A stretch of 5,554 nt of DNA from CAYRNC01 sp964425645 (GCA_964425645.1 CAYRNC010000106.1:1-5554); one strand, 5' to 3'. Numbered from the stretch's first letter, positions 1-5,015 are shown. Numbers and translations are program-made. Notes: a model not told the origin generated them from the sequence alone.

Positions 1-421
1 CCAGTTGCCGCTTTAACCGGACTAGGGAGAGGATGCTGTAAAGTAACATAACTATAACCCCTACCAGCCAGATGGATGAACCTATCGTCAGCCAGGTCTG
101 TAATGGGCCGGTTTCTATCACGGCAGAAGCGGCGGGGAGGGTGCTGTTGACGGTCCGGTCAATGAGAGAAATTCCGCTATCTATCTGTGGGATTGCCTGG
201 GCGGCTAGATCCGGCGGTATAGGGATGGAATTAAAGGGAAGCAGACTAAATAAACCCCGGATGGGGAAAGGGAACGTCAGTCGGAATCCCGCTACCGCCC
301 ACAACACGTAGGTGATGATTTTAGGGGCTTTTTTAAGGGGAAACCTGGCCAGCGCAATCACGGCGATTACGAAGGCTCCGCTGAGACTCATATTCAATAT
401 GGTTAAAAAAACCTTGCTCAT
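1..421 (-). CDS. BlaR1/MecR1-like M56-family membrane sensor protein, N-terminal part (runs off left edge)
   Basis: The first 140 codons of a membrane protein read leftward from an ATG at 421-419. Three hydrophobic stretches are visible: residues about 4-27, 34-53 (YVLWAVAGFRLTFPFP) and 114-134 (WLVGVIVMLLYSILSLV). The arrangement LARFPLKKAPK, then VLWAVAGFRL, then FSLLP is typical of the membrane N-terminus of Bacillota M56 (BlaR1/MecR1) proteins. In that family these helices precede a cytoplasmic zinc metalloprotease (HExxH) and often an extracellular sensor domain; both would lie outside the window, so neither catalysis nor ligand can be judged here. The start follows the repressor stop codon by two bases, with GAGGG as a ribosome binding site inside the end of the repressor gene, so the two are co-transcribed and probably translationally coupled. 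By analogy with BlaR1 it would relieve repression by its partner, but many M56 proteins are not beta-lactam sensors. The family is fairly sure; the signal is unknown. Confidence 0.85.
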   Translation of the reverse strand, partial: MSKVFLTILNMSLSGAFVIAVIALARFPLKKAPKIITYVLWAVAGFRLTFPFPIRGLFSLLPFNSIPIPPDLAAQAIPQIDSGISLIDRTVNSTLPAASAVIETGPLQTWLTIGSSIWLVGVIVMLLYSILSLVRLKRQL

Positions 422-423
422 CC

Positions 424-786
424 CTAACCCTCCCGATGCTGATCGATCAGATGCAGCAACTCTTCCGCTTGTTTTTTGGAGAGTTTTTTGCCCCCGATGA
501 AGGAGGTGATGAATTTGGGCAGGGAACCGTCAAAGGTCTCCTGCACATAGCGGCGGCTCTGGCGGGCGTAGAATTCTTCACGGTCTACAATTGCGGTGAC
601 TACCGCATTTTCATTTTTAAATATACCCCGTCGGCAGAGCCGCCTGAGGATCGTATAGGTGGTAGATTTTTTCCAGTTCATCACCTCGGAGGAAAGCCGG
701 ACCAGTTCTGTAGAATTAATTGGTTCGTGATCCCAGATCAGATCGGCAAATTTAGATTCCTGTTCCGCTAGTTTGTAATCAATCAA
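424..786 (-). CDS. BlaI/MecI/CopY-family winged-helix transcriptional repressor
   Basis: A 120-residue protein of the usual BlaI size. Residues about 4-67 form the winged helix: IWDHEPINSTELV (helices 1-2), then WKKSTTYTILRRLCRRG at 38-54, which matches the family recognition helix, then a short beta wing. Residues 68-120 resemble the family dimerisation region, ending in GGKKLSKKQAEELLHLI. I choose a TTG start at 786-784 because GGAGG (799-795) lies eight bases upstream and the family N-terminus aligns there. The open frame continues 24 codons further, but that extension runs through the operator and promoter. The gene lies directly before the BlaR1-like gene. The family binds dyads in its own promoter as a dimer and is inactivated when the cognate M56 protein causes its cleavage. 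In staphylococcal BlaI/MecI cleavage is at an Asn-Phe bond; the nearest equivalent here reads Lys-Phe (residues 91-92), so the cleavage details may differ. Targets beyond its own operon cannot be seen. Confidence 0.92.
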   Translation of the reverse strand: MIDYKLAEQESKFADLIWDHEPINSTELVRLSSEVMNWKKSTTYTILRRLCRRGIFKNENAVVTAIVDREEFYARQSRRYVQETFDGSLPKFITSFIGGKKLSKKQAEELLHLIDQHREG

Positions 787-804
787 TATTTCCACCTCCG
801 GAAA

Positions 805-820
805 GTTACTAGGTGTAGAC
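805..820. promoter_or_regulatory. Second, imperfect operator-like dyad (O2)
   Basis: Read on the minus strand this is GTCTACACCTAGTAAC. It matches the plus-strand reading of the first operator (GTTTACACGTAGTAAAC) with two substitutions and one missing base. It lies about 26 bases from the first dyad, at the expected transcription start and early leader. Paired operators are common in bla/mec-type control, so this is probably a weaker second site. Confidence 0.5.
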
Positions 821-829
821 CCCACCGTT

Positions 830-858
830 AGTTTACACGTAGTAAACCTATTCGTCAA
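830..858 (-). promoter_or_regulatory. Sigma-A-type promoter of the repressor-sensor operon
   Basis: On the minus strand a -35 box TTGACG (858-853) and a -10 box TAAACT (835-830) are separated by exactly 17 bases. Transcription would start near 823, leaving a leader of about 37 bases before the TTG start. The -10 box is only a 4/6 match. The dyad operator covers the spacer and -10 region, so repressor binding would block RNA polymerase. Confidence 0.7.
831..847. promoter_or_regulatory. BlaI-type operator dyad, promoter-proximal (O1)
   Basis: GTTTAC-5 bases-GTAAAC is a perfect inverted repeat with six-base arms around ACGTA. BlaI/MecI-family operators are short dyads built on TACA/TGTA-like half-sites, and this one lies between the -35 and -10 boxes of the repressor's own promoter. 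Position and symmetry fit an autoregulatory operator. Binding is inferred. Confidence 0.7.
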
Positions 859-868
859 GGCAATTTAA

Positions 869-1119
869 AAAATTTATTCCCTTGGCGCCAAAATCCTGAA
901 GCAAACTTTATCCTTAATTGATGGGGCTAAAAAGAAAGCGGATTGGTTTGACCCGCTAATAGCTGGACCAATGAATTATTCATGGGAAAATGCACCCACC
1001 CATAAGTCAAAAAATATAATATAGTCAATGATAAGTTTGCTGATGATGCGACGATACAAGAAATTAGAGAAAGTATCGTTAAGCGACACTTAGAGACATT
1101 TAAGGAACTTGCTAAATGA
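869..1119 (+). pseudogene. Decayed ORF, probable antitoxin of the adjacent Doc toxin
   Basis: Two open segments in different frames join near 1015-1025. The first, 869-1021, reads ...GAKKKADWFDPLIAGP then ...NYSWENAPTHKSKN and ends at TAG 1022-1024. The second reads VNDKFADDATIQEIRE then ...KRHLETFKELAK and ends at TGA 1117-1119. A net one-base deletion in the A/T-rich run around 1013-1023 would join them. The second stop overlaps the toxin start as ATGA, the tight coupling expected of an antitoxin-toxin operon, and the charged helical C-terminal tail suits an antitoxin neutralising segment. I do not recognise the family from the first segment, and no clear start codon with a ribosome binding site is visible. 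The antitoxin role rests on position only. The first segment could be an unrelated remnant. Confidence 0.4.
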
Positions 1120-1485
1120 AAAAGCTTACAAAATAGCAAGTAATTATTTTCCATTGAATACTAATATAGTTTAGTGGTGGAATGGATAGTGTTCGCAATA
1201 TTAGCCTGCTCGATCCGACCCTTGAAGCCCCGTTTACTGCTTTCAGCAGTTTTTCAAACTACCCTACGATTCAAAGCAAAGCTGCAAGACTAGCATTCGG
1301 GTTAATAAAAAACCATCCTTTTGTAGATGGAAATAAAAGAATCGGCATTCTAGCCATGGTCTTTTCTGGAGGCCAATGGAATTAAACTCATTTGTACAGA
1401 TGCTGAGCTAATTGATCTGGGACTACGCCTTGCGGACGGTTTGCTAGAGGAAAAGGCACTGCTAGATTTTATAATCGAGGAATAG
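1116..1485 (+). pseudogene. doc: Doc (death-on-curing) family Fic-domain toxin, inactivated
   Basis: Doc toxins are small Fic-fold kinases that phosphorylate EF-Tu and stop translation. Read through its lesions, this gene gives about 122 residues, the normal Doc length. The N-terminal frame begins MKKLTK at 1116 and continues to SGGMDSVRNISLLDPTLEAP, then YPTIQSKAARLAFGLIKN, then the Fic core HPFVDGNKRIG (1314-1346) with histidine, phenylalanine, aspartate and NKR all present. Lesions are TAG at 1134-1136, TGA at 1155-1157 and TAG at 1167-1169, all in frame, plus one extra T in the run 1362-1365. Skipping that base restores FLEANGIKLICTDAELIDLG and an ending DFIIEE before TAG 1483-1485. The ATG at 1182 opens a 67-codon frame, but that is only the surviving middle of the gene, not a real start. 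Such modules are typical plasmid, phage or island cargo, so this is probably a scar of a past mobile element. Confidence 0.88.
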
Positions 1486-1835
1486 CTGACTGTAGAATTT
1501 ATGAAGTTAAAATGACCTAAATGATGATAGTTCGAATCTACCCACTAAAACAGATGATATTCAAATTGACATTAGTACCATTAGAGTGTACAGCACTTGG
1601 GAAGTTTGCTTTCTCCCGGCTTTTCAAGCATATCTAGAAAGCCGGGGCTTAAGTAGTTACGCCGGTTATCCCGTCGTCCATAAAGATTATTAAAGCTGTA
1701 TAACATATCCCTGTGCTACTGGACCAAAGGCTTAACTTAATCCTGCATACTGTAACTCTCTGTTCCCGTTGGGCGGTTTTAAGATAGATGCGGCAGCTTT
1801 ATTGAAATTTTTAAAACCTAGCTAATAACCTATAA
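1486..1835. other. Non-coding gap between the dead doc gene and the anti-sigma gene
   Basis: No supported gene lies in these 350 bases. They hold a tRNA T-arm-like motif (1526-1542) and a GC-rich hairpin (1615-1646). A short plus-strand open stretch just before 1830 reads FPLGGFKIDAAALLKFLKPS and ends at TAA. It looks like a protein tail, but it has no start or recognisable family and may be chance. The anti-sigma gene ends at 1836 on the other strand, and I see no convincing T-tracted terminator for it. Confidence 0.5.
1615..1646. repeat. GC-rich hairpin
   Basis: CCCGGCTTTTC (1615-1625) pairs with GAAAGCCGGG (1637-1646) around an 11-base loop, with one bulged T. Neither strand has a T-run after the stem, so it is not a typical intrinsic terminator. 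It could be the end of a lost mobile element or a structured intergenic repeat. Confidence 0.5.
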
Positions 1836-2870
1836 TTAATGAATGATGGGAATTTCCGTATTAAAGAATGTGACGGATTCTATTTCCTTGTCATTTAACA
1901 CATTTTCAAAAGTCTTTACGTTCAGCATTTGTCCAAGACCTGTCTCTGCCAAGTACATGCCGCTGAAAGTTGTTGTTGTTTCCGATGTACCATCCCTGTA
2001 GTTGATTGTTATTGGGTAGTTATCCAAATACTCATTTTCTTCGATCTTTATGCCTGCCTTTGAGGCTTCACTGATTTTATCTAGGAATGGACTTTCAATT
2101 TTTATTGCAATAGAAATCGGTGAAATAGAGATGGTTTTTACTGTGGCGGCATAGTCAAACATCATTATTTCTTTATTTACTTGATAACTTGTGGAATACT
2201 CCTTAAAGTCTAACGTAAACGATGTTTTCCATTCTCCCGATATAATTGTATCAAATGTCCCGGTAGATGACTCTGCTCCTTGTAGATCAGTCAATTCTAA
2301 ATTAATTTTTTGCCCCATCAAAGATTTTATTGTCATTACACTCATAATCATACTGATTTCATTGTCGACAGTATTTTCATCTCTCAATGTAATAAAATCG
2401 ACACTGTAGAAATTCTGGCCAGCATTAAAGTCATTGTTTGCAAATCTGTAACGTGACATATTTAAAGGAGTTTCTTCCGCGGCGGTAAAGTCCATCAGGA
2501 TATAAGTTAAATTTCCGTCACCGATAACCTGCTTAATGTCCAATGTACCGCTTTCATTTGTCACTTTCTTATCAACAACATAAACCCCGCTAGCCAAAAA
2601 CTTCTCTTGTTCATTGCTTAAAGGCTTTAGGAAATTGAGGAAATTAATGTCCAGTCCCATATATACAGCGGCAACAGCTGTTGTGGTAATCAAGCAGACA
2701 GCCATTACGGCGGCGGCTAATGCGGGTTTAAAACGTTTTATTGGGAAAAGCCCTCTTTTCTTTACAGTTTCATTTTGGCGTTTATCTAATATATTGCTAA
2801 ACATTCGCTTTTTTTGCTCTTCTGTGGGTTCAAGTATTTCAGATATTCTGTTTACAACCTTTTTGTCCAA
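1836..2870 (-). CDS. Membrane anti-sigma factor, DUF4179-type (with DUF5643-like ectodomain)
   Basis: A 344-residue single-pass membrane protein. Residues 1-48 are charged and cytoplasmic (MDKKVVNRISEILEP at the start) and would hold the sigma factor. Residues about 49-71 (ALAAAVMAVCLITTTAVAAV) are the membrane helix. YMGLDINFLNFL follows at once, a hallmark of DUF4179 anti-sigma proteins. Residues 72-344 are a mostly beta-strand outer domain, whose second half (from about GEWKTSFTLDF through ISISPISIAI) resembles DUF5643. No lysozyme-binding RsiV domain is apparent, so the signal is unknown. The start is TTG at 2870-2868, with AGGAGG at 2884-2879 inside the sigma gene, so translation is probably coupled. 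It lies directly after and overlaps the sigma gene, the classical arrangement in which the anti-sigma factor sequesters its sigma at the membrane until regulated proteolysis or a conformational signal frees it. Family assignment is from recognition of the sequence pattern, not a search. Confidence 0.85.
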   Translation of the reverse strand: MDKKVVNRISEILEPTEEQKKRMFSNILDKRQNETVKKRGLFPIKRFKPALAAAVMAVCLITTTAVAAVYMGLDINFLNFLKPLSNEQEKFLASGVYVVDKKVTNESGTLDIKQVIGDGNLTYILMDFTAAEETPLNMSRYRFANNDFNAGQNFYSVDFITLRDENTVDNEISMIMSVMTIKSLMGQKINLELTDLQGAESSTGTFDTIISGEWKTSFTLDFKEYSTSYQVNKEIMMFDYAATVKTISISPISIAIKIESPFLDKISEASKAGIKIEENEYLDNYPITINYRDGTSETTTTFSGMYLAETGLGQMLNVKTFENVLNDKEIESVTFFNTEIPIIH

Positions 2871-3366
2871 AACCTTTACCTCCTATTTCGATTTTTAGTT
2901 TTTCGCGGCCTCTTTGCAATTGCGACCGGACAGTACTTTCGTTGCGTCCTAAGAGAGTTGCTATTTCTCTTACCGAATATTCTTCAAGATAATGAAGATG
3001 TAAAACCACTCTATATTTTTCAGGGAGAGCGAGGAGTTTTGAAATTATTTCTTTTTCTTGATTGTATTCATCGTTTGAGGCGACATCTGGCAAAGTATCA
3101 GGATCAACACGCTGTCGTCTCCACCAGGATTTTAGTATATCTTTGCAATAATTTTTTGTTGTTGTGATAAACCACGCCTTCTCGTGCTCATTGTCATTTA
3201 AATAAACATTTGATTGCAGCAACTTCAGAAATACAGATTGAACAGCATCCTCTGCATCAACAGTATTTTTCAGGTATATATAGGACAGTCTATAAACTCT
3301 GTTTACATTCCGTTGGTACATTTCAGCCAATTCTTTATCTGTACGCAACAAAGAATTGCCTCCCAT
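2839..3366 (-). CDS. ECF-family (sigma-70 family) RNA polymerase sigma factor
   Basis: A 175-residue protein of normal ECF size. Region sigma-2 spans about 14-82: YRLSYIYLKNTVDAEDAVQS and VFLKLL form the core-binding and -10 recognition part, followed by EKAWFITTTKNYCKDILKSW. Region sigma-4 spans about 106-158: LPEKYRVVLHLHYLEEYSVR then EIATLLGRNESTVRSQLQRG, the helix-turn-helix that reads the -35 element. There is no sigma-1 or sigma-3 region. I choose ATG 3366-3364 because AGGAGG (3379-3374) lies seven bases upstream. An in-frame GTG eight codons earlier would put that site inside the coding sequence. The gene's last 32 bases overlap the anti-sigma gene in another frame, and the glycine/lysine-rich tail (GGKGFGQKGCKQNI) is partly imposed by encoding the next gene's ribosome binding site. 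It should direct transcription of a small regulon when released from its anti-sigma factor. Target genes are not visible here. Confidence 0.93.
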   Translation of the reverse strand: MGGNSLLRTDKELAEMYQRNVNRVYRLSYIYLKNTVDAEDAVQSVFLKLLQSNVYLNDNEHEKAWFITTTKNYCKDILKSWWRRQRVDPDTLPDVASNDEYNQEKEIISKLLALPEKYRVVLHLHYLEEYSVREIATLLGRNESTVRSQLQRGREKLKIEIGGKGFGQKGCKQNI

Positions 3367-3434
3367 CTGCCCACCTCCTATATATAACACGATTCATTAA
3401 TTCAAAAAGTCTCATTTTTAAAAGAGTATTTGAT

Positions 3435-3463
3435 ATTATTTTTAACCACTCCATAATTGTAAA
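3435..3463 (-). promoter_or_regulatory. Sigma-A-type promoter of the sigma/anti-sigma operon
   Basis: On the minus strand TTTACA (3463-3458) and AATAAT (3440-3435) are separated by exactly 17 bases, each matching the vegetative consensus at five of six positions. It lies about 70 bases upstream of the sigma start with no gene between. ECF operons often also carry an autoregulated promoter (AAC-type -35), but I see no convincing one. Confidence 0.55.
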
Positions 3464-3726
3464 CGGAATAGCAAATAACAACAAGAAAACTATGATTTAT
3501 TTAAATCAACCATATGGCATGTGTAATCATATATTCCAAACTTGTTACCGGGGTAATTATTGGCTCAGAGGGATGGTTAACAATAAAAATTCATTTCAAT
3601 AAAATTATATCAGAACATAAGCATCTGAGAAATCATCCTGACGATGGTATCAGCTGACAAAGATTAAGGGATCTTATTGATATAACAGGGTTTTTCCAAG
3701 TCCCATAATTCCACTTTGACTACTGG

Positions 3727-3765
3727 AAAGACTGTCGATCTTCGTCGACAGTCTTTTATTTATTC
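3727..3765 (+). terminator. Strong intrinsic (rho-independent) terminator
   Basis: AAAGACTGTCGA (3727-3738) and TCGACAGTCTTT (3745-3756) form a perfect 12-base-pair stem with the loop TCTTCG, followed by a T-rich tract TTTTATTTATT on the plus strand. This is textbook for transcription running rightward, yet no recognisable rightward gene ends before it. It may be left from a lost gene. On the minus strand the stem is followed only by TTT, so it would work poorly there. Confidence 0.85.
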
Positions 3766-3813
3766 GGCTTTATTGGGAGTATATATAAGTATGGGTGGTG
3801 CACGGATTATCAT
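3760..3813 (-). CDS. Possible 17-residue peptide ORF
   Basis: Reads MIIRAPPILIYTPNKAE and stops at TAA. Its only support is a good ribosome binding site (GAGGTG, six bases before the ATG) and a hairpin immediately downstream. It is far too short for homology-based calling, has no family I recognise, and could be chance or the first codons of a lost gene. Confidence 0.2.
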   Translation of the reverse strand: MIIRAPPILIYTPNKAE

Positions 3814-3829
3814 TTTTCTCACCTCGTTA

Positions 3830-3925
3830 TTATGATATTCCTTTCTCGTTAAAAATGTTCATGTACCCAACACTGAACCCTTTTTTGAAAGGATATAATA
3901 CTTCTACAAAATCAGAAGCAGTCAT
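3830..3925 (-). CDS. Possible 31-residue ORF or gene fragment
   Basis: Reads MTASDFVEVLYPFKKGFS then VGYMNIFNEKGIS and ends in two tandem TAA codons, 16 bases before the start of the 17-residue ORF. The composition looks protein-like, with aromatic and charged residues well mixed, but no clear ribosome binding site precedes the ATG and a stop lies one codon before it. It is more likely the tail of a decayed minus-strand gene than a functional peptide. Confidence 0.2.
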   Translation of the reverse strand: MTASDFVEVLYPFKKGFSVGYMNIFNEKGIS

Positions 3926-4006
3926 ATCTTAGAATGTCAGCTATGTGCTGTGGATTGAAATAGTGTAGGGTATATATGAACTAAAATGGAGCCGTGTATT
4001 GTCTGA

Positions 4007-4050
4007 ACATGGGAAAGGAGGATCATTTGATCCCCTTTCTCATGTTTTAT
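4007..4050 (+). terminator. Long imperfect hairpin with T-run, terminator-like
   Basis: ACATGGGAAAGGAGGATC pairs with GATCCCCTTTCTCATGT across a four-base loop (ATTT), with one bulge and one G-T pair, and is followed by TTTTAT. It would stop rightward transcription. No complete gene precedes it. It lies about 190 bases before the methyltransferase start, so it is either the end of a lost transcript or an attenuator-like leader element. Confidence 0.6.
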
Positions 4051-4063
4051 ACGGGTTCCCTAG

Positions 4064-4086
4064 TTTATCCTTATGAACAGGATAAA
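4064..4086 (+). repeat. Small perfect hairpin
   Basis: TTTATCCT (4064-4071) and AGGATAAA (4079-4086) form an eight-base-pair stem with a seven-base loop, followed by TGCTTTTGG. It stands directly after the larger hairpin, giving a tandem structured segment upstream of the methyltransferase gene. As a terminator it would be weak. Confidence 0.45.
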
Positions 4087-4241
4087 TGCTTTTGGTTAAT
4101 GGATCCTTTTTAGACTAGCACATACACTAGATTAAAAATAACACCGTCAAATGAACATGCCTCCCATTTTGCATGAAATTCTGATAAGGTATAGCGGCGG
4201 AGCGTATAGTGTTCAAGATATGGGGTTTGGATTAGGTTAAA

Positions 4242-4742
4242 ATGAAGAAAAAAAACAGAGGTGTTTTAACGAGAGTAACGAATAAAGGGATATTTCCATA
4301 TCAATTTGCATTTACTTTACTCATTCCGATAAGAAATATAATTCTTTCTCCTAAAAAACTTATTCGGTTCCTTGATTTAAAGAAAGATTATAATGTCATG
4401 GAAGTAGGTCCAGGCCCAGGATATTTTAGCGCTGAAATTGCAACTATTATACCCGATGGCAAATTGGTTCTAACAGATATTCAAGAAGAAATGCTTAAAC
4501 TAGCCAGGAAAAGATTATCTAGGAGAAAGGTAACAAATGTAGAATATCATCTGTGTAATGGTCTAGACTTCCCCTTCGAAGATAATAAGTTTGATCTAAT
4601 TTATATGGTAACTGTTTTAGGTGAGGTGGAAAATAAGGAACAATATATTAAGGATTTTTTTAGAATGCTGCAGCCTGGCGGTGTTTTGTCTATTTTACGC
4701 ATCAATAGTTTTACGTCGATTCTTCGTTGCATTAGAAATTGA
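4242..4742 (+). CDS. Class I SAM-dependent methyltransferase, probably C-terminally truncated
   Basis: A 166-residue Rossmann-fold methyltransferase. Motif I is NVMEVGPGPGYFS (51-63), the glycine loop binding S-adenosylmethionine. Motif II LVLTDIQEEML (76-86) supplies the acidic residue for the ribose. Motif III-like NGLDFPFEDNKFDLIYMVTV (106-125) follows, and FRMLQPGGVLSI (140-151) is the late beta-strand. The N-terminal part (KGIFPYQFAFTLLIPIRNII) is typical of small clostridial members of this group. The substrate cannot be inferred. The start ATG follows an in-frame TAG closely, with only a weak AGG before it. Relatives as I know them run to roughly 195-210 residues with more strand and helix after GGVLSI. 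Here the sequence switches at about residue 151 to ILRINSFTSILRCIRN and stops, just where repeat DNA begins. The missing tail makes activity doubtful. Transcription is convergent with pckA. Confidence 0.85.
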   Translation: MKKKNRGVLTRVTNKGIFPYQFAFTLLIPIRNIILSPKKLIRFLDLKKDYNVMEVGPGPGYFSAEIATIIPDGKLVLTDIQEEMLKLARKRLSRRKVTNVEYHLCNGLDFPFEDNKFDLIYMVTVLGEVENKEQYIKDFFRMLQPGGVLSILRINSFTSILRCIRN

Positions 4743-4789
4743 TTGTGTGTTACCCATATTTCGATAAATGCAAATCCTTCTTCGGGGTT

Positions 4790-4816
4790 AAGATCCTTCA
4801 CTACGTTCAGGATGAC
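4790..4816. repeat. REP-like intergenic repeat (GTCATCCTGA...GAAGGATCT type)
   Basis: On the minus strand this reads GTCATCCTGAACGTAGTGAA then GGATCTT. It matches a repeat pattern widely seen between bacterial genes, which shows up in false translations as VILN/S...KDL or HPERSEGS strings. It has a short dyad (ATCCT...AGGAT). A similar weaker dyad (GATTCT...AGAAAT) lies near 4715-4738, so the whole 4695-4816 stretch may be one inserted repeat unit. The match is from memory of the pattern, not a search. Confidence 0.55.
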
Positions 4817-4910
4817 ATCATCATAACGTTTTCATAGCAATGATTGGTTTCAAGAAACGACATCTAATTTCTATTATGTGACACATAGATGTTGTGTTAA
4901 CCTAAAATGA

Positions 4911-5012
4911 TAGGGGAGCAGGGTTTTTGCCGAATTACGATCCGGCAAATATTTGCCGGGGGAATCGTCCCCCCGGCTGCCGGCCGGTTTCTTGCCGGGA
5001 AAACCGCCCCTA
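4911..5012 (-). repeat. Palindrome-rich element with imperfect terminal inverted repeats; likely pckA terminator region
   Basis: The left end TAGGGGAGCAGGGTTTT (4911-4927) is an imperfect inverted copy of the right end AAAACCGCCCCTA (5000-5012). Inside are an 18-base perfect palindrome CCGGCAAATATTTGCCGG (4942-4959), a GC-rich hairpin GCCGGGGG...CCCCCGGC (4955-4977) and further GCCGG units at 4979, 4983 and 4994. The palindrome and the hairpin share bases 4955-4959, so they cannot form together. The element starts three bases after the pckA stop and would strongly impede pckA transcripts. It resembles the small TIR-flanked (TAGGGGCG...) intergenic repeats of Desulfotomaculum-like genomes. No T-run makes it a classic intrinsic terminator. 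Confidence 0.7.
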
Positions 5013-5015
5013 CGG

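Larger units (their letters stand above)
3464..4241. other. Long region without a convincing gene
   Basis: Nearly 780 bases separate the sigma operon promoter from the methyltransferase gene. They contain a strong terminator (3727-3765), a second long hairpin (4007-4050), a third small hairpin (4064-4086) and two tiny minus-strand ORFs. A plus-strand open frame of 47 codons at 3514-3657 (MACVIIYSKLV then ...HKHLRNHPDDGIS) lies about 70 bases before the first terminator. It lacks a ribosome binding site and I do not recognise it. The DNA is A+T rich with frequent stops in all frames, consistent with decayed genes. Confidence 0.5.

Noticed and set aside
927..1154. Minus-strand ORF of 75 codons
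   Set aside because: Antisense to the antitoxin-like remnant and the doc start; the hydrophobic look comes from reading A/T-rich codons in reverse.
1134..1169. Stop-codon recoding (pyrrolysine/selenocysteine) in the doc gene
   Set aside because: Both TAG and TGA occur, plus an unrelated frameshift downstream, and no recoding element is visible; ordinary decay explains all of it.
1362..1366. Programmed frameshift at the TTTT run in doc
   Set aside because: No slippery heptamer or downstream structure, and the upstream stops already prevent translation.
3210..3602. Plus-strand ORF of 130 codons
   Set aside because: Largely antisense to the well-supported sigma factor gene, with no ribosome binding site or recognisable domain.
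3893..3898. Perfect TATAAT as a promoter -10 box on the plus strand
   Set aside because: No acceptable -35 hexamer at 16-18 bases, no extended -10 TG, and no rightward gene soon after.
4601..4801. Minus-strand ORF of 66 codons antisense to the methyltransferase end
   Set aside because: Its first part is translation of the REP-like repeat and its second part is antisense to methyltransferase codons; no ribosome binding site or family.
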